Virus record (IMG/VR): IMGVR_UViG_3300025086_000215
Span: 1 to 25,456 of that record
Direction: 5' to 3' (one strand)
Length of the DNA stretch: 25,456 bases
Source: a virus
Below are positions 10,748-17,715 of this stretch, one piece after another (positions within the stretch are counted from its first letter, which is position 1; the number at the start of each line of letters is the position of its first letter). The notes beneath the pieces were generated by a model. It did no database searches. It was given only the letters and a program-made list of their open reading frames with translations, and was not told where the DNA came from. The translations under genes and the position numbers were made by a program.

Positions 10748-11767
10748 ATGGCACTATTATCTACAGTTAAAAAAGTACTAAAAAAATCGGCAGCGGCAGC
10801 AAGAAAAGAGTCTGGCGAAGCTGGAAAGAAAAGACGTGCTGCTAAAAGGAAAGCAGAAGAGGCTAAAAAGAAAGCTAGTAAAAAAGCTGCTAAGTCTCCA
10901 AAGGCTACACAAAAAGATGTTCGCTTTAAAAAGAAAGCTGAGTTGCAAGAGGGTGCAGCACTAGACCCAGAAACAGGTCGTAGTGTATCAGCAGCACGTG
11001 ATGTAGAGTCAGGTCGTGCAGGTAAAGTTACTCGTGGTAAGTTTTCTGTGACTAACTTTATTAAAGACCAGATGGCTATGTCACCGGGTATGCAATCTCG
11101 TAGAGAAACAAATAATGCTTTTCAACGTGCGATTAATAAAGCTGAAACACAAGCTGAAAAAGATAAACTTCGTGCAGCATTAGAAAAAATTCGTAAGCGT
11201 AGAGAAAAAGTAGATGTTGCTGCAGAAGGTAGACGTAGAAGCAATATTAGTAAAGGCGTTAGAGAAGCTGCTAGAAAACCTAAAGAAGTAGATAATTATG
11301 ATGTAGCTAATAAGGCTCTCATAGGTGAACCCGGTAAACCGCAAACTGGCGGTGAACTAGTTCCTGAATTTTTTAAACTAACCGAAAATCAACAGGTTTC
11401 ATTATTACGTGGAGCAGAGGCTAGATTAACTCCAGCAAAATATAGACAACTTCTTGCAAAAGCAGAGGAGAAACGCCTTAGAGATAGAGGCGGTAATATT
11501 GGAACAGGTGAAACTGCTTTAGGCGCACGTAAAGGAACACGTTTAGGGCGTGTACGTGGTGAAGAAGAACAAGTAAAAGGAATGATTAGTGGCACTAGAC
11601 GTGACGGTGTTACTAAACTACGTCCTGAAAATGAAGATACTCTTAGACGTAGAACAAGACGTAATAAAGGTGGCATGGTTAAAAAGAAAGCCATAGGTGC
11701 TACAGACTATCGTATGAACAAGGGTGGGCTGTTGCTTTCATCTGTAGATAATAGGAAGAAAAAATAA
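10748..11767 (+). CDS. Large Lys/Arg-rich protein with KGG tail
   Basis: This 339-aa protein is highly basic. Residues 8-60 are an almost pure Lys/Ala/Arg/Glu helix, followed by charged helices with little hydrophobic core. The end contains KGGMVKKK, then the tail DYRMNKGGLLLSSVDNRKKK (residues 320-339), which also ends the LysM-like protein at 16808-17317. AGGAG is eight bases before the ATG. It is likely a virion-internal or DNA-binding protein; no family recognised. Its stop overlaps the next start. Confidence 0.7.
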   Translation: MALLSTVKKVLKKSAAAARKESGEAGKKRRAAKRKAEEAKKKASKKAAKSPKATQKDVRFKKKAELQEGAALDPETGRSVSAARDVESGRAGKVTRGKFSVTNFIKDQMAMSPGMQSRRETNNAFQRAINKAETQAEKDKLRAALEKIRKRREKVDVAAEGRRRSNISKGVREAARKPKEVDNYDVANKALIGEPGKPQTGGELVPEFFKLTENQQVSLLRGAEARLTPAKYRQLLAKAEEKRLRDRGGNIGTGETALGARKGTRLGRVRGEEEQVKGMISGTRRDGVTKLRPENEDTLRRRTRRNKGGMVKKKAIGATDYRMNKGGLLLSSVDNRKKK

Positions 11768-12189
11768 TGGCTGGACCAACTAAAAAAGAATTAGCTAAAC
11801 TAAAGCGTTTGGAAAAAAGGGCTGGTGAATTAGATGACCCTGATGCACGTTTAGACCATCAAAGCATGATTATAACTTTACAAGGTAAATATGGTGATGA
11901 TGTTAATATACCTAACCCATATGAGGGTATATTTAACAAAGGCGGTATGCCTAAAAAGAAAAAAGTGCCAGCTATTGCTATTAGCGTAGGCATGGTAGAA
12001 GTACCAAAGGGTAAAGGCAAAGCTAAGATGATGAAGGGTGGCATGGCTAATAAAAGACAGCACATGTATGTTGGTGGAGGGTCTGTTACAGATAAACTAA
12101 AGCCAATGCCTAAAGGAGCAAAAGGTAAAGGTGTAAGAAACTTACCAGACTCTGTTCAAATGAATATGGGTTTTAACCCTAAATCGTAA
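11767..12189 (+). CDS. Basic KGGM-motif protein, 140 aa
   Basis: A helical N-terminus (KKELAKLKRLEKRAGELDD) leads into Lys/Gly/Met-rich segments: NKGGMPKKKK, MMKGGMANKRQHM, YVGGGSVTDKL and KGAKGKGVR. The KGGM motif recurs in several genes of this operon. Probably disordered and nucleic-acid- or virion-associated. Starts at a TAATG overlap and ends at another. Confidence 0.65.
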   Translation: MAGPTKKELAKLKRLEKRAGELDDPDARLDHQSMIITLQGKYGDDVNIPNPYEGIFNKGGMPKKKKVPAIAISVGMVEVPKGKGKAKMMKGGMANKRQHMYVGGGSVTDKLKPMPKGAKGKGVRNLPDSVQMNMGFNPKS

Positions 12190-12344
12190 TGGTTGCTATG
12201 AAAAAACAAAATCAGAAGAAAGTAAAGAAAGTAATTAAAGGTTTAAAAAAAGCCTCTAAATTACATGCTGGTCAAGCTAGAACATTACAAGGAGTTCTTA
12301 ATGGCAAACTCAAGAGTGCCAAGAAAAAAAGGGCAACCAGCTAA
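12189..12344 (+). CDS. 51-aa basic peptide
   Basis: Starts at the ATG overlapping the previous stop. The product has KKVKKVIKGLKKASKLHAGQ then ARTLQGVLNGKLKSAKKKRA; a Lys-rich amphipathic helix. The 'KGLKKASKLHAGQA' block looks familiar from small marine phage proteins. It overlaps the next gene by 44 bases in another frame, and that gene's AAGGAG is inside it. Confidence 0.6.
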   Translation: MVAMKKQNQKKVKKVIKGLKKASKLHAGQARTLQGVLNGKLKSAKKKRATS

Positions 12345-12603
12345 AAGTAAAAAACATAGTGACCTGTACACAGACGAAGACCCAAAGGGTACAATCAAAG
12401 GTCTGAAGTTTGCTACAGTAAAAGATGCACAAGCATCTGTACGTAAGATAAAAGCATCTAACAGAAGTCATAATCACAAGACACAAGCTGCTATAGCTAT
12501 GGAACAACGGGCTAGAGTTGCAGGTAAAATAGCTGCAGCTAATGTATACAGACGTTTTATAGAATCACAAAAGAAGAAGACACGTGCATCCCGTAGAAGC
12601 TGA
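12301..12603 (+). CDS. Basic helical protein, possibly DUF3175-like
   Basis: This 100-aa protein starts MANSRVPRKKGQPAKSKKHS and has HSDLYTDEDPKGTIKGL, a run AQASVRKIKASNRSHNHKTQ, AAIAMEQRARVAGK and a helical end YRRFIESQKKK. The layout resembles DUF3175 proteins; this is a resemblance, not a confirmed assignment. AAGGAG precedes the ATG at 12301; an upstream extension lacks a site. It is probably nucleic-acid-binding. Confidence 0.65.
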   Translation: MANSRVPRKKGQPAKSKKHSDLYTDEDPKGTIKGLKFATVKDAQASVRKIKASNRSHNHKTQAAIAMEQRARVAGKIAAANVYRRFIESQKKKTRASRRS

Positions 12604-13111
12604 TATCCGCAAGTGGTCGCACGACTTCCTTGAAGTACCAAATAAAATGCTAAACGGACTGCCGCCATGTCCATATGCTAAACAAGCATGGTTACAGAAT
12701 AAAGTTGTATTTAGTATTAATACAGGGTTAGATGGTCTAGCAAAAGAAGTAGCTAACTTTGACCAACACGAATATGATATAGTTATTTGGGCATCTCAAT
12801 ATTTGCTTGATATGGAATATCTTGATGGGTGGTGTGATGGCGTAAATGAAGCCATGTCAATTGCTGGTCACGATATGCACCTGATGGTGTTTCATCCAGA
12901 CTATGATGCTACTGAAGCAGGTTTGGATTTTTTAGTTGAAGATGATGTAACTAACGATGAGTTAGAATATTGCATGGTCTTTGTACAGAAGTTATCATTA
13001 CTTGATGATGCTTCACTTAGCTTGGAAAAGTCTGGATACTACCAGCACTTTCCTAAAGAAACTTATGAATCGCTGGTAGTTGATAGAAGGAGACTAAGAG
13101 ATGGCAGGTAA
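12584..13111 (+). CDS. Acidic protein with CPYAK motif, 175 aa
   Basis: It probably starts at GTG (12584), which overlaps the previous gene by 20 bases; the first ATG would cut off the IRKWSHDFLE part. CPYAKQAW (residues about 29-36) near the N-terminus, an acidic core (DIVIWASQYLLDMEYLDGW) and a strand HLMVFHPDYDATEAGLDFLV resemble DUF1415-like proteins, distantly. Function unknown. The end overlaps the Lys/Met/Gly repeat gene by 11 bases. Confidence 0.65.
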   Translation: MHPVEADIRKWSHDFLEVPNKMLNGLPPCPYAKQAWLQNKVVFSINTGLDGLAKEVANFDQHEYDIVIWASQYLLDMEYLDGWCDGVNEAMSIAGHDMHLMVFHPDYDATEAGLDFLVEDDVTNDELEYCMVFVQKLSLLDDASLSLEKSGYYQHFPKETYESLVVDRRRLRDGR

Positions 13112-13280
13112 AGCAAAAATGGCTAAGAAGAAAATGCGTGGCGGTGGTATGGCTAAAAGGCGTATGGCCGGTGGCGGCATGGCTAAAATGGCTAAGAAAA
13201 AAATGATGGGCGGTGGCATGGCTAAGATGTCCAAAAAGAAAAAAATGATGCGTGGCGGAATGGCTAAAAAGAAGAAGTAA
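13101..13280 (+). CDS. Lys/Met/Gly repeat peptide (MAKKKM-GGG), 59 aa
   Basis: Almost the whole product is a repeat of MAK..K(M)xxGGGMAK: MRGGGMAK, MAGGGMAK, MMGGGMAK and MRGGMAKKKK. It has no hydrophobic core and is more than a third Lys/Arg, so it is disordered and histone-tail-like. AGGAG precedes the ATG; the stop overlaps the SET-gene ATG by one base (TAATG). A nucleic-acid-condensing or methylation-substrate role is inference. Its complementary frame (13094-13345) is a shadow. Confidence 0.7.
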   Translation: MAGKAKMAKKKMRGGGMAKRRMAGGGMAKMAKKKMMGGGMAKMSKKKKMMRGGMAKKKK

Positions 13281-13636
13281 TGATATACGTTGCTGATTCT
13301 AGCATACATGGACAGGGCGTATTTACAGATAAGGATATTTCTCAAGATGATGTAATTGAGTTGTGTCCTTATCTGGTCGCTGACAAAGATGACTTTTCAG
13401 ATACGTGTATATTACATAACTATATGTTTTATTCTCCGTATGAAGATGATGAAGATTTTTTAATACCTTTAGGTTTAGGAATGATATATAATCATAGTGA
13501 TGCTCCAAATGCAGAGTGGACTATAGATGACGATAATGAAAACTATATCACGTTCTTTGCTACAAAAAATATAAAAGCTGGAGAAGAAATACTCCACGAC
13601 TACGGAACACTATATTGGAACAGTAGAGATGGCTAA
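13280..13636 (+). CDS. SET-domain lysine methyltransferase-like protein
   Basis: This compact 118-aa SET domain has G11-x-G13-VFTDKDI at the N-terminus (the S-adenosylmethionine-binding loop), GLGMIYNHSDAPNAEW with the N71-H72-S73 and P76-N77 motif, and ITFFATKNIKAGEEILHDYG with the expected catalytic Tyr108. The family transfers methyl groups to lysine side chains. It lacks pre- and post-SET parts, as is common in small viral and bacterial forms. It overlaps the repeat-peptide gene by one base, so the two are co-translated; the Lys-rich proteins of the operon are plausible substrates. It might instead act on a host protein. Confidence 0.85.
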   Translation: MIYVADSSIHGQGVFTDKDISQDDVIELCPYLVADKDDFSDTCILHNYMFYSPYEDDEDFLIPLGLGMIYNHSDAPNAEWTIDDDNENYITFFATKNIKAGEEILHDYGTLYWNSRDG

Positions 13637-13742
13637 GTTTTATAGCACAGAAAAAATAGTAAAGACTAGACCTAAACGCAGACCGGGTGTACACAAAAAG
13701 AATGTTAATAAACGTAACAAACCTAAAACGTACTTTGGTTAA
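13629..13742 (+). CDS. 37-aa basic peptide
   Basis: The peptide starts MAKFYSTEKIVKTRPKRRPG and has KKNVNKRNKPKTYFG as its end. The 'KTRPKRRPGVHKKN' pattern occurs in small basic marine-phage proteins. It starts inside the last codons of the SET gene and overlaps the next frame. Probably real given its neighbours, though very short. Confidence 0.6.
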   Translation: MAKFYSTEKIVKTRPKRRPGVHKKNVNKRNKPKTYFG

Positions 13743-13866
13743 ATACCTTGGCTGGGCATTGCTTTATGTGGGCAAGCCCTTTACTTCTGTAGGTAATTGG
13801 TTTTGGCGTAAGCATAGAACTGTGTTAGATTGGAATAACAATGCCACCAAAAAAGAAAAAAGCTAA
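13702..13866 (+). CDS. 54-aa membrane-associated peptide
   Basis: This frame has ATG at 13702, overlapping the previous gene; it gives TLVKYLGWALLYVGKPFTSV, then GNWFWRKHRTVLDWNNNATK. An amphipathic hydrophobic stretch followed by WRKHRTVLDW looks conserved in similar phages. The ribosome site is weak; starts at TTG 13735 are possible. It overlaps the next gene by 26 bases. Confidence 0.5.
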   Translation: MLINVTNLKRTLVKYLGWALLYVGKPFTSVGNWFWRKHRTVLDWNNNATKKEKS

Positions 13867-14044
13867 AAGCACTGTAAACAAAGCAGGTAATTATACAAAA
13901 CCTGAAATGAGAAAACGTATGTTTAATGCAATTAAAGCTGGTTCAAAAGGCGGTAATCCGGGTCAGTGGTCAGCAAGAAAAGCGCAGTTACTTGCTTTGC
14001 GTTACAAAAAAGCTGGTGGTGGGTACAAGACCCGAAAGGCTTGA
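13841..14044 (+). CDS. Basic conserved phage protein, 67 aa
   Basis: The product reads MPPKKKKAKSTVNKAGNYTK, then MRKRMFNAIKAGSKGGNPGQ, then WSARKAQLLALRYKKAGGGY. The 'NKAGNYTKP..RKR.F..IKAG.KGG.PGQWSARKAQ' block is characteristic of a small protein family frequent in marine phages, which I believe is DUF5872 (not checked). Function unknown; very basic, likely nucleic-acid-binding. Confidence 0.8.
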   Translation: MPPKKKKAKSTVNKAGNYTKPEMRKRMFNAIKAGSKGGNPGQWSARKAQLLALRYKKAGGGYKTRKA

Positions 14045-14051
14045 CCTATAG

Positions 14052-14453
14052 ATGGCTGCAAAATTAAGTGAGAACACTGAAGTTGCGCTACCGCTTCGCA
14101 ACATTATCAGCATGGTTGCTGCAGCATCATTAGCAACGTGGGCATACTTTGGTATTATAGAGCGTCTTAATCAAATAGAGACTAACATCACAATGATGGA
14201 GTCTGACTTAGAACAGAATACTGAGTTTCGCATTAAGTGGCCTCGTGGTGAGATGGGCAGTCTACCTGCCGACAGCGAACAGTTCATGTTGATTGAGCAT
14301 CTTTCTGACCAGTTAGATGAACTAGCCACACAAATAGATGAAGGTCGTGCGCCACATGACCAGCAACAGAAACTAACACTGGAGTTCTATGAGAAACGTA
14401 TTAGTGCTATAGAAGCCCGACTTGAAAAGATGAGAAACGGAAAACATGATTAA
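14052..14453 (+). CDS. Single-span membrane protein, coiled coil
   Basis: This 133-aa protein has one membrane span at about residues 18-37 (ISMVAAASLATWAYFGII), a periplasmic or luminal part with TEFRIKWPRGEMGSLPADSE and a C-terminal coiled coil (LEFYEKRISAIEARLEKM). The 'EFRIKWPRGE.GSLPADSEQFML' block is conserved in marine phages. It could be a lysis or virion-associated protein; no known family assigned. Its end overlaps the next gene by 8 bases. Confidence 0.7.
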   Translation: MAAKLSENTEVALPLRNIISMVAAASLATWAYFGIIERLNQIETNITMMESDLEQNTEFRIKWPRGEMGSLPADSEQFMLIEHLSDQLDELATQIDEGRAPHDQQQKLTLEFYEKRISAIEARLEKMRNGKHD

Positions 14454-14664
14454 CGAGGTTATGACACTAATACTCTATCTTGCAGGAGATGTAGCTGAAC
14501 ACACAGCATACCAAAAGCTGTCAAAGTGTTTAAAGGCAAAGCGCACGATAGAAAGAAACTTGTACAAAGATACAGGCAATGTGCGATATGCATGTGAGTC
14601 ACGAGTAGTTGAAATTAGTAAAGGTCCAGATGGAAAAAATTACATCGTAAAGATTGTGGAGTAG
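14446..14664 (+). CDS. Hypothetical protein, 72 aa
   Basis: Small protein with a hydrophobic start (MINEVMTLILYLAGDVAEHT), a basic middle with Cys (KLSKCLKAKRTIERNLYKD) and strands (YACESRVVEISKG). 'KCLKAKR' and 'YxCE' are typical of a small phage family of unknown role. Two cysteines may pair. Starts 8 bases inside the previous gene's end. Confidence 0.7.
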   Translation: MINEVMTLILYLAGDVAEHTAYQKLSKCLKAKRTIERNLYKDTGNVRYACESRVVEISKGPDGKNYIVKIVE

Positions 14665-14667
14665 CAA

Positions 14668-15105
14668 ATGTTAGCAGAGATAGCCGCAGCCAATGCAGCA
14701 TTTGCAGCAATCAAGATGGCTATCAAAAATGGACGTGAGATTGCTGATGTTGCTTCACAAGTAGGTAAATATGTAAATGCTACAGAAGACCTACGCAGAA
14801 AAGGTGAAAAGAAAAGACGGGGTGTAGGTGGTGCAGACTTAGAAGAGTTTATGCATCTTGAAAAGCTAAAGCAGCAGGAAGAAGAACTGAAGCAGCTTAT
14901 GATATACACAGGCAGACCCGGACTTTGGTTTGACTGGATAAAGTTTCAAGCACAGGCACGTAAAGATAGACAAGCTGCAGCAGAAGCACGTAGACGAAAG
15001 ATACAAAACTGGATTGAAATAGGTACTGTAGCTGTACTGTGTATAGTAGGATTGTTTGGGTTAGCTGCACTAGTTGCTTGGGCATTTTATTTGAAGGGCA
15101 TGTAA
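14668..15105 (+). CDS. Conserved phage membrane protein, 145 aa
   Basis: N-terminus MLAEIAAANAAFAAIKMAIK, charged helices with DLEEFMHLEKLKQQEEELKQ, MIYTGRPGLWFDWIKFQAQA, then a C-terminal membrane span (about residues 122-141). The 'AAANAAFA.IK', 'GRPGLW.DW..FQA.AR' blocks are well conserved in marine tailed phages. Function not established; it could be an internal virion or lysis-related protein. Coupled to the next gene by TAATG. Confidence 0.75.
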   Translation: MLAEIAAANAAFAAIKMAIKNGREIADVASQVGKYVNATEDLRRKGEKKRRGVGGADLEEFMHLEKLKQQEEELKQLMIYTGRPGLWFDWIKFQAQARKDRQAAAEARRRKIQNWIEIGTVAVLCIVGLFGLAALVAWAFYLKGM

Positions 15106-15353
15106 TGACACTTAAAGGACCACAAAAAAGTTTAAAGGATTGGGGCAAACAGAAGTGGAGAACTAAGAGTGGCAAACCGTCCAGTAAAACTGGTGAACGG
15201 TATTTACCGACAGCAGCTATCAAAGCGTTATCTCCGCAAGAGTACGCAGCAACAACCGCTGCTAAAAGAAAAGGAACTCGTGCTGGTAAGCAGTTCGTCA
15301 GACAGCCTAAAGCGATATCAAAGAAAACAGCCAAGTTTAGAAGAGGCACGTAA
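15105..15353 (+). CDS. Basic conserved phage protein, 82 aa
   Basis: The sequence has MTLKGPQKSLKDWGKQKWRT, KSGKPSSKTGERYLPTAAIK, ALSPQEYAATTAAKRKGTRA and a basic end. The 'KWRTKSGKPS..TGERYLP..AIKALS..EYAATT.AKR' blocks are those of a small phage protein family of unknown function. The ATG at 15105 overlaps the previous stop; the longer frame upstream is not used. Likely nucleic-acid-binding. Confidence 0.8.
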   Translation: MTLKGPQKSLKDWGKQKWRTKSGKPSSKTGERYLPTAAIKALSPQEYAATTAAKRKGTRAGKQFVRQPKAISKKTAKFRRGT

Positions 15354-15736
15354 TGTTAACAGCACTGATAGGTCCGATAGCTAGTATAGCAGGGAGTTGG
15401 ATGGATGGCAAAGTTGAGCAAACAAAGGCAAAAGCAAATGCTAATGTCGCAAAGGCTAAAGCTGAAGCGGCTATCATGGAGAAGAAAGCCACTGGCGAAA
15501 TTGATTGGGATATTGAAATGGCTAAGTCTTCGTCTACAAGTTGGAAAGACGAATGGCTGACAATTTTATTTTCTATACCCCTTATATTAGCTTTCATCCC
15601 CGGAATGGAAGAGGTGGTTGCAAATGGTTTCGCACAACTCAACTCAATGCCTGAATGGTATCAGTACTCACTTGGAGTTATCGTTGCCGCTTCTTTTGGC
15701 GTTCGTTCAGCTACAAAATTCTTTGGTAAAAAATAA
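15353..15736 (+). CDS. Holin-like protein, GTA 3TM type
   Basis: This 127-aa protein has a charged Ala/Lys-rich N-terminal helix, then SWKDEWLTILFSIPLILAFI, MPEWYQYSLGVIVAASFGVR and KFFGKK. The 'WKDEWL..LFSIPLILAFIP' and 'PEWYQYSLG.IVAASFGVR' patterns match the 3TM holin family of gene transfer agents and phages. The predicted role is to open the inner membrane so the endolysin can act. It lies two genes upstream of the lysozyme. Confidence 0.8.
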   Translation: MLTALIGPIASIAGSWMDGKVEQTKAKANANVAKAKAEAAIMEKKATGEIDWDIEMAKSSSTSWKDEWLTILFSIPLILAFIPGMEEVVANGFAQLNSMPEWYQYSLGVIVAASFGVRSATKFFGKK

Positions 15737-15945
15737 TGATTGATTGGTGGAAACGGTGGCTGCAATTTAATGTTACAGCCAAGCTGACTATGATTGCCTC
15801 TGTTGCAATGTCGTGGCGTTGTGCAGAATGGTTTATGAATTTAGAAGACCCAACAACACAACAGTCTGCATTTGTTTCTGTTATTATGGGTGTTATGACA
15901 GGTGTCTATGGCATTTATCTAGGCAGAGAATCAAAAGGCAAGTAG
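15736..15945 (+). CDS. Small membrane protein beside holin, 69 aa
   Basis: Two hydrophobic segments (residues about 14-34, KLTMIASVAMSWRCAEWFM, and 44-61, AFVSVIMGVMTGVYGIYLG). Its position between the holin-like gene and the lysozyme suggests a second holin component or antiholin; that is inference. TAATG overlap with the holin gene; it abuts the lysozyme ATG. Confidence 0.7.
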   Translation: MIDWWKRWLQFNVTAKLTMIASVAMSWRCAEWFMNLEDPTTQQSAFVSVIMGVMTGVYGIYLGRESKGK

Positions 15946-16434
15946 ATGAAATACATTCGCACACATTTAATTAAACAACTTGTTCAGAGTGAAGGTTTGC
16001 GTCTTGAAGTTTATCAGGATACATTGGGCATTGACACAATTGGTGTAGGCAGAAATCTTGAAGACAGAGGCATTACCAAAGAAGAACTTGACGCTTTGGA
16101 TTTTCCAAACATAGAAGCAGTGTATGAGCATGGTATTACTGAGGCTGACGCTGCATATCTATTAGAGAATGACGTACAGATAGTTGAGGAAGAACTGCTT
16201 AAAGCGCACCCTTGTGTGGCAGATTTAGACTCTGTACGTCAACTTGTACTGGTGGACATGGCATTTAATATGGGTGTACCAAGACTACGTAAGTTTAAAA
16301 AAATGTGGGCTGCTGTGCATGAGGGAGACTTTCCTACCGCATCACGGGAGATGTTAGATAGCCGTTGGGCTGCTCAAGTAAAAGGACGCAGCCATAAGTT
16401 AGCACATGCTATGCACCACGGAGAATTAAAATAA
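15946..16434 (+). CDS. T4-type lysozyme (endolysin)
   Basis: The 162-aa protein is a glycoside hydrolase family 24 endolysin that cleaves the peptidoglycan glycan chain. The catalytic triad is visible at Glu16 (QSEGLR), Asp25 (YQDT) and Thr31 (DTIGVG), with the same spacing as Glu11, Asp20 and Thr26 in T4 lysozyme. The later DMAFNMGVPRLRKFKK and SRWAAQVKGRSHKLA blocks are also typical. No signal peptide is seen, so release depends on the adjacent holin-like proteins. TAATG joins it to the terminase-like gene. Confidence 0.9.
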   Translation: MKYIRTHLIKQLVQSEGLRLEVYQDTLGIDTIGVGRNLEDRGITKEELDALDFPNIEAVYEHGITEADAAYLLENDVQIVEEELLKAHPCVADLDSVRQLVLVDMAFNMGVPRLRKFKKMWAAVHEGDFPTASREMLDSRWAAQVKGRSHKLAHAMHHGELK

Positions 16435-16808
16435 TGGCTAGAGAACTAAACGAAAGACAACAGAAGTTTCTGGAAGTCCTCTTTGAAGAGGCTGGCGGTG
16501 ACGTAGTTGCCGCTAAGAAACTGGCAGGGTATTCAGAAACTACTGCTACAACTGCAATTGTAAAAGGTCTCAAGGAAGAGATACTGGAAGCAACGCAGAT
16601 GTACATGGCACGTAATGCACCTAAAGCTGCAATAGCTATGACACACGCTCTGTATGACCCAACTGAACTTGGTATTCGTGATAAGATGTCAGCAGCTAAA
16701 GAGTTGCTTGACCGTACAGGTTTGATTAAAACAGAGAAAGTACAAGTGGAGGCCGCAGGTGGTGTGATGCTTATGCCAGCCAAAGCTATTGTAGAGGAAG
16801 ATGACTAA
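16434..16808 (+). CDS. terS: Candidate small terminase
   Basis: This 124-aa protein begins MARELNERQQKFLEVLFEEA and has a helix-turn-helix-like segment (DVVAAKKLAGYSETTATTAI), then MYMARNAPKAAIAMTHALYD. The 'LNERQQKFLE.LF..A.GD...A...AGY' pattern is that of small-terminase-type DNA-binding proteins, which recognise the packaging site and regulate the large subunit. It is followed by the LysM-like gene and another HTH gene before the large terminase, so which one is the true small subunit is not settled. Confidence 0.7.
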   Translation: MARELNERQQKFLEVLFEEAGGDVVAAKKLAGYSETTATTAIVKGLKEEILEATQMYMARNAPKAAIAMTHALYDPTELGIRDKMSAAKELLDRTGLIKTEKVQVEAAGGVMLMPAKAIVEEDD

Positions 16809-17317
16809 TGGGAAATAAACTATTTAGAGGTTCTTTTAAGCCTCGCACAAAAGGCACTAAAGATAATCCTTTAACGGATTATGAAAAACAATTAATTGAG
16901 CAAAAAAGAAAAGCGAAACAAAAAACAGAGGACGCTACTTTTAAGGTAGTAGCAGGTCAATTTGGAGAAAAAAGTAGCACATTAAGTGACATCGCTAATT
17001 CTTTAGGGGTTACATTAAAGTCTTTGAAAAAAGAAAATCCTCAAATTAAAGACCTTAATAAAATTTCAAAATCTCAAAAAATAAATGTGCCATTACGTAG
17101 ACAAACTTTTTTTGAAGAATATGTTGCTGGCACAAAAAACAAACCTTCAACTCGCAGTGTTAAAACTTCTGCAGGTAAAGAAAATTTAGCTGTAAAAAGG
17201 GGTGCTGAAGGTAAGGTATATAAAGGTATGACAAAGAAAGAAATGAAGGCTATTTCTCTTGACTACCGTAAAGGCGGCATGGTTCTATCTAGCACTGACA
17301 ACCGCAAAAACAAATGA
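16808..17317 (+). CDS. LysM-like protein with KGG tail
   Basis: This 169-aa basic protein carries a LysM-like segment, TFKVVAGQFG then TLSDIANSLGVTLKSLKKEN, then PQIKDLNKISKSQKINVP (residues about 42-97), which in known proteins binds peptidoglycan or chitin-like glycans. The C-terminal tail DYRKGGMVLSSTDNRKNK (152-169) is shared with the large basic protein at 10748. Its last base overlaps the next gene's ATG (ATGA). Possibly a virion or cell-wall-contacting protein. Confidence 0.7.
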   Translation: MGNKLFRGSFKPRTKGTKDNPLTDYEKQLIEQKRKAKQKTEDATFKVVAGQFGEKSSTLSDIANSLGVTLKSLKKENPQIKDLNKISKSQKINVPLRRQTFFEEYVAGTKNKPSTRSVKTSAGKENLAVKRGAEGKVYKGMTKKEMKAISLDYRKGGMVLSSTDNRKNK

Positions 17318-17715
17318 CTAGAAGTGCAGGGCAGTGGAAACTTCCACAGCCAACAGATATTAAAGATGAGAACGAATGGGTACAGATACCACGTATTGCA
17401 CGTACTGTACCATTTGGTTACAAGCAAAACGAAGAAGACCCCGACATTCTTGACCCCATTCCAACTGAGTTGGATTTGCTTGAAAAGGCCAGAGCGTATA
17501 CAAATCAATACAGCTATCGTGAGGTAGCTAACTGGCTTAGTACAAATAGCGGTAGATACATATCGCATGTAGGATTAAGAAAGCGGTTACAACATGAGCG
17601 ACAGCGTAAGAACCAAGCTAAAAGCCTCCGCAAGTGGGCAGAGTATGCGGAAAAGGCAATCGCCAAAGCGCAAGAAATTGAAGAAGCAAGAACAGGCGCA
17701 AAAGCCGCAGGTTAA
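17314..17715 (+). CDS. HTH protein next to terminase, 133 aa
   Basis: An N-terminal part (EWVQIPRIARTVPFGYKQNE) leads to YSYREVANWLSTNSGRYISH, VGLRKRLQHERQRKNQAKSL and a basic coiled-coil end. The 'YSYREVA.WL....GRYISH.GL.KR' block is a helix-turn-helix motif found beside terminase genes in marine phages. It may be the true small terminase or a DNA-recognition partner. It overlaps the large-terminase frame by about 70-120 bases, in the +1 frame. Confidence 0.75.
   Translation: MTRSAGQWKLPQPTDIKDENEWVQIPRIARTVPFGYKQNEEDPDILDPIPTELDLLEKARAYTNQYSYREVANWLSTNSGRYISHVGLRKRLQHERQRKNQAKSLRKWAEYAEKAIAKAQEIEEARTGAKAAG

Noticed and set aside
13094-13345. Minus-strand frame rich in Pro/Ile/Phe
   Set aside because: It is the complement of the Lys/Met/Gly repeat peptide; its repeats are a mirror effect.
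14897-15349. Minus-strand 150-codon frame
   Set aside because: It covers two well-supported plus-strand genes and no other gene of the right arm is on this strand.
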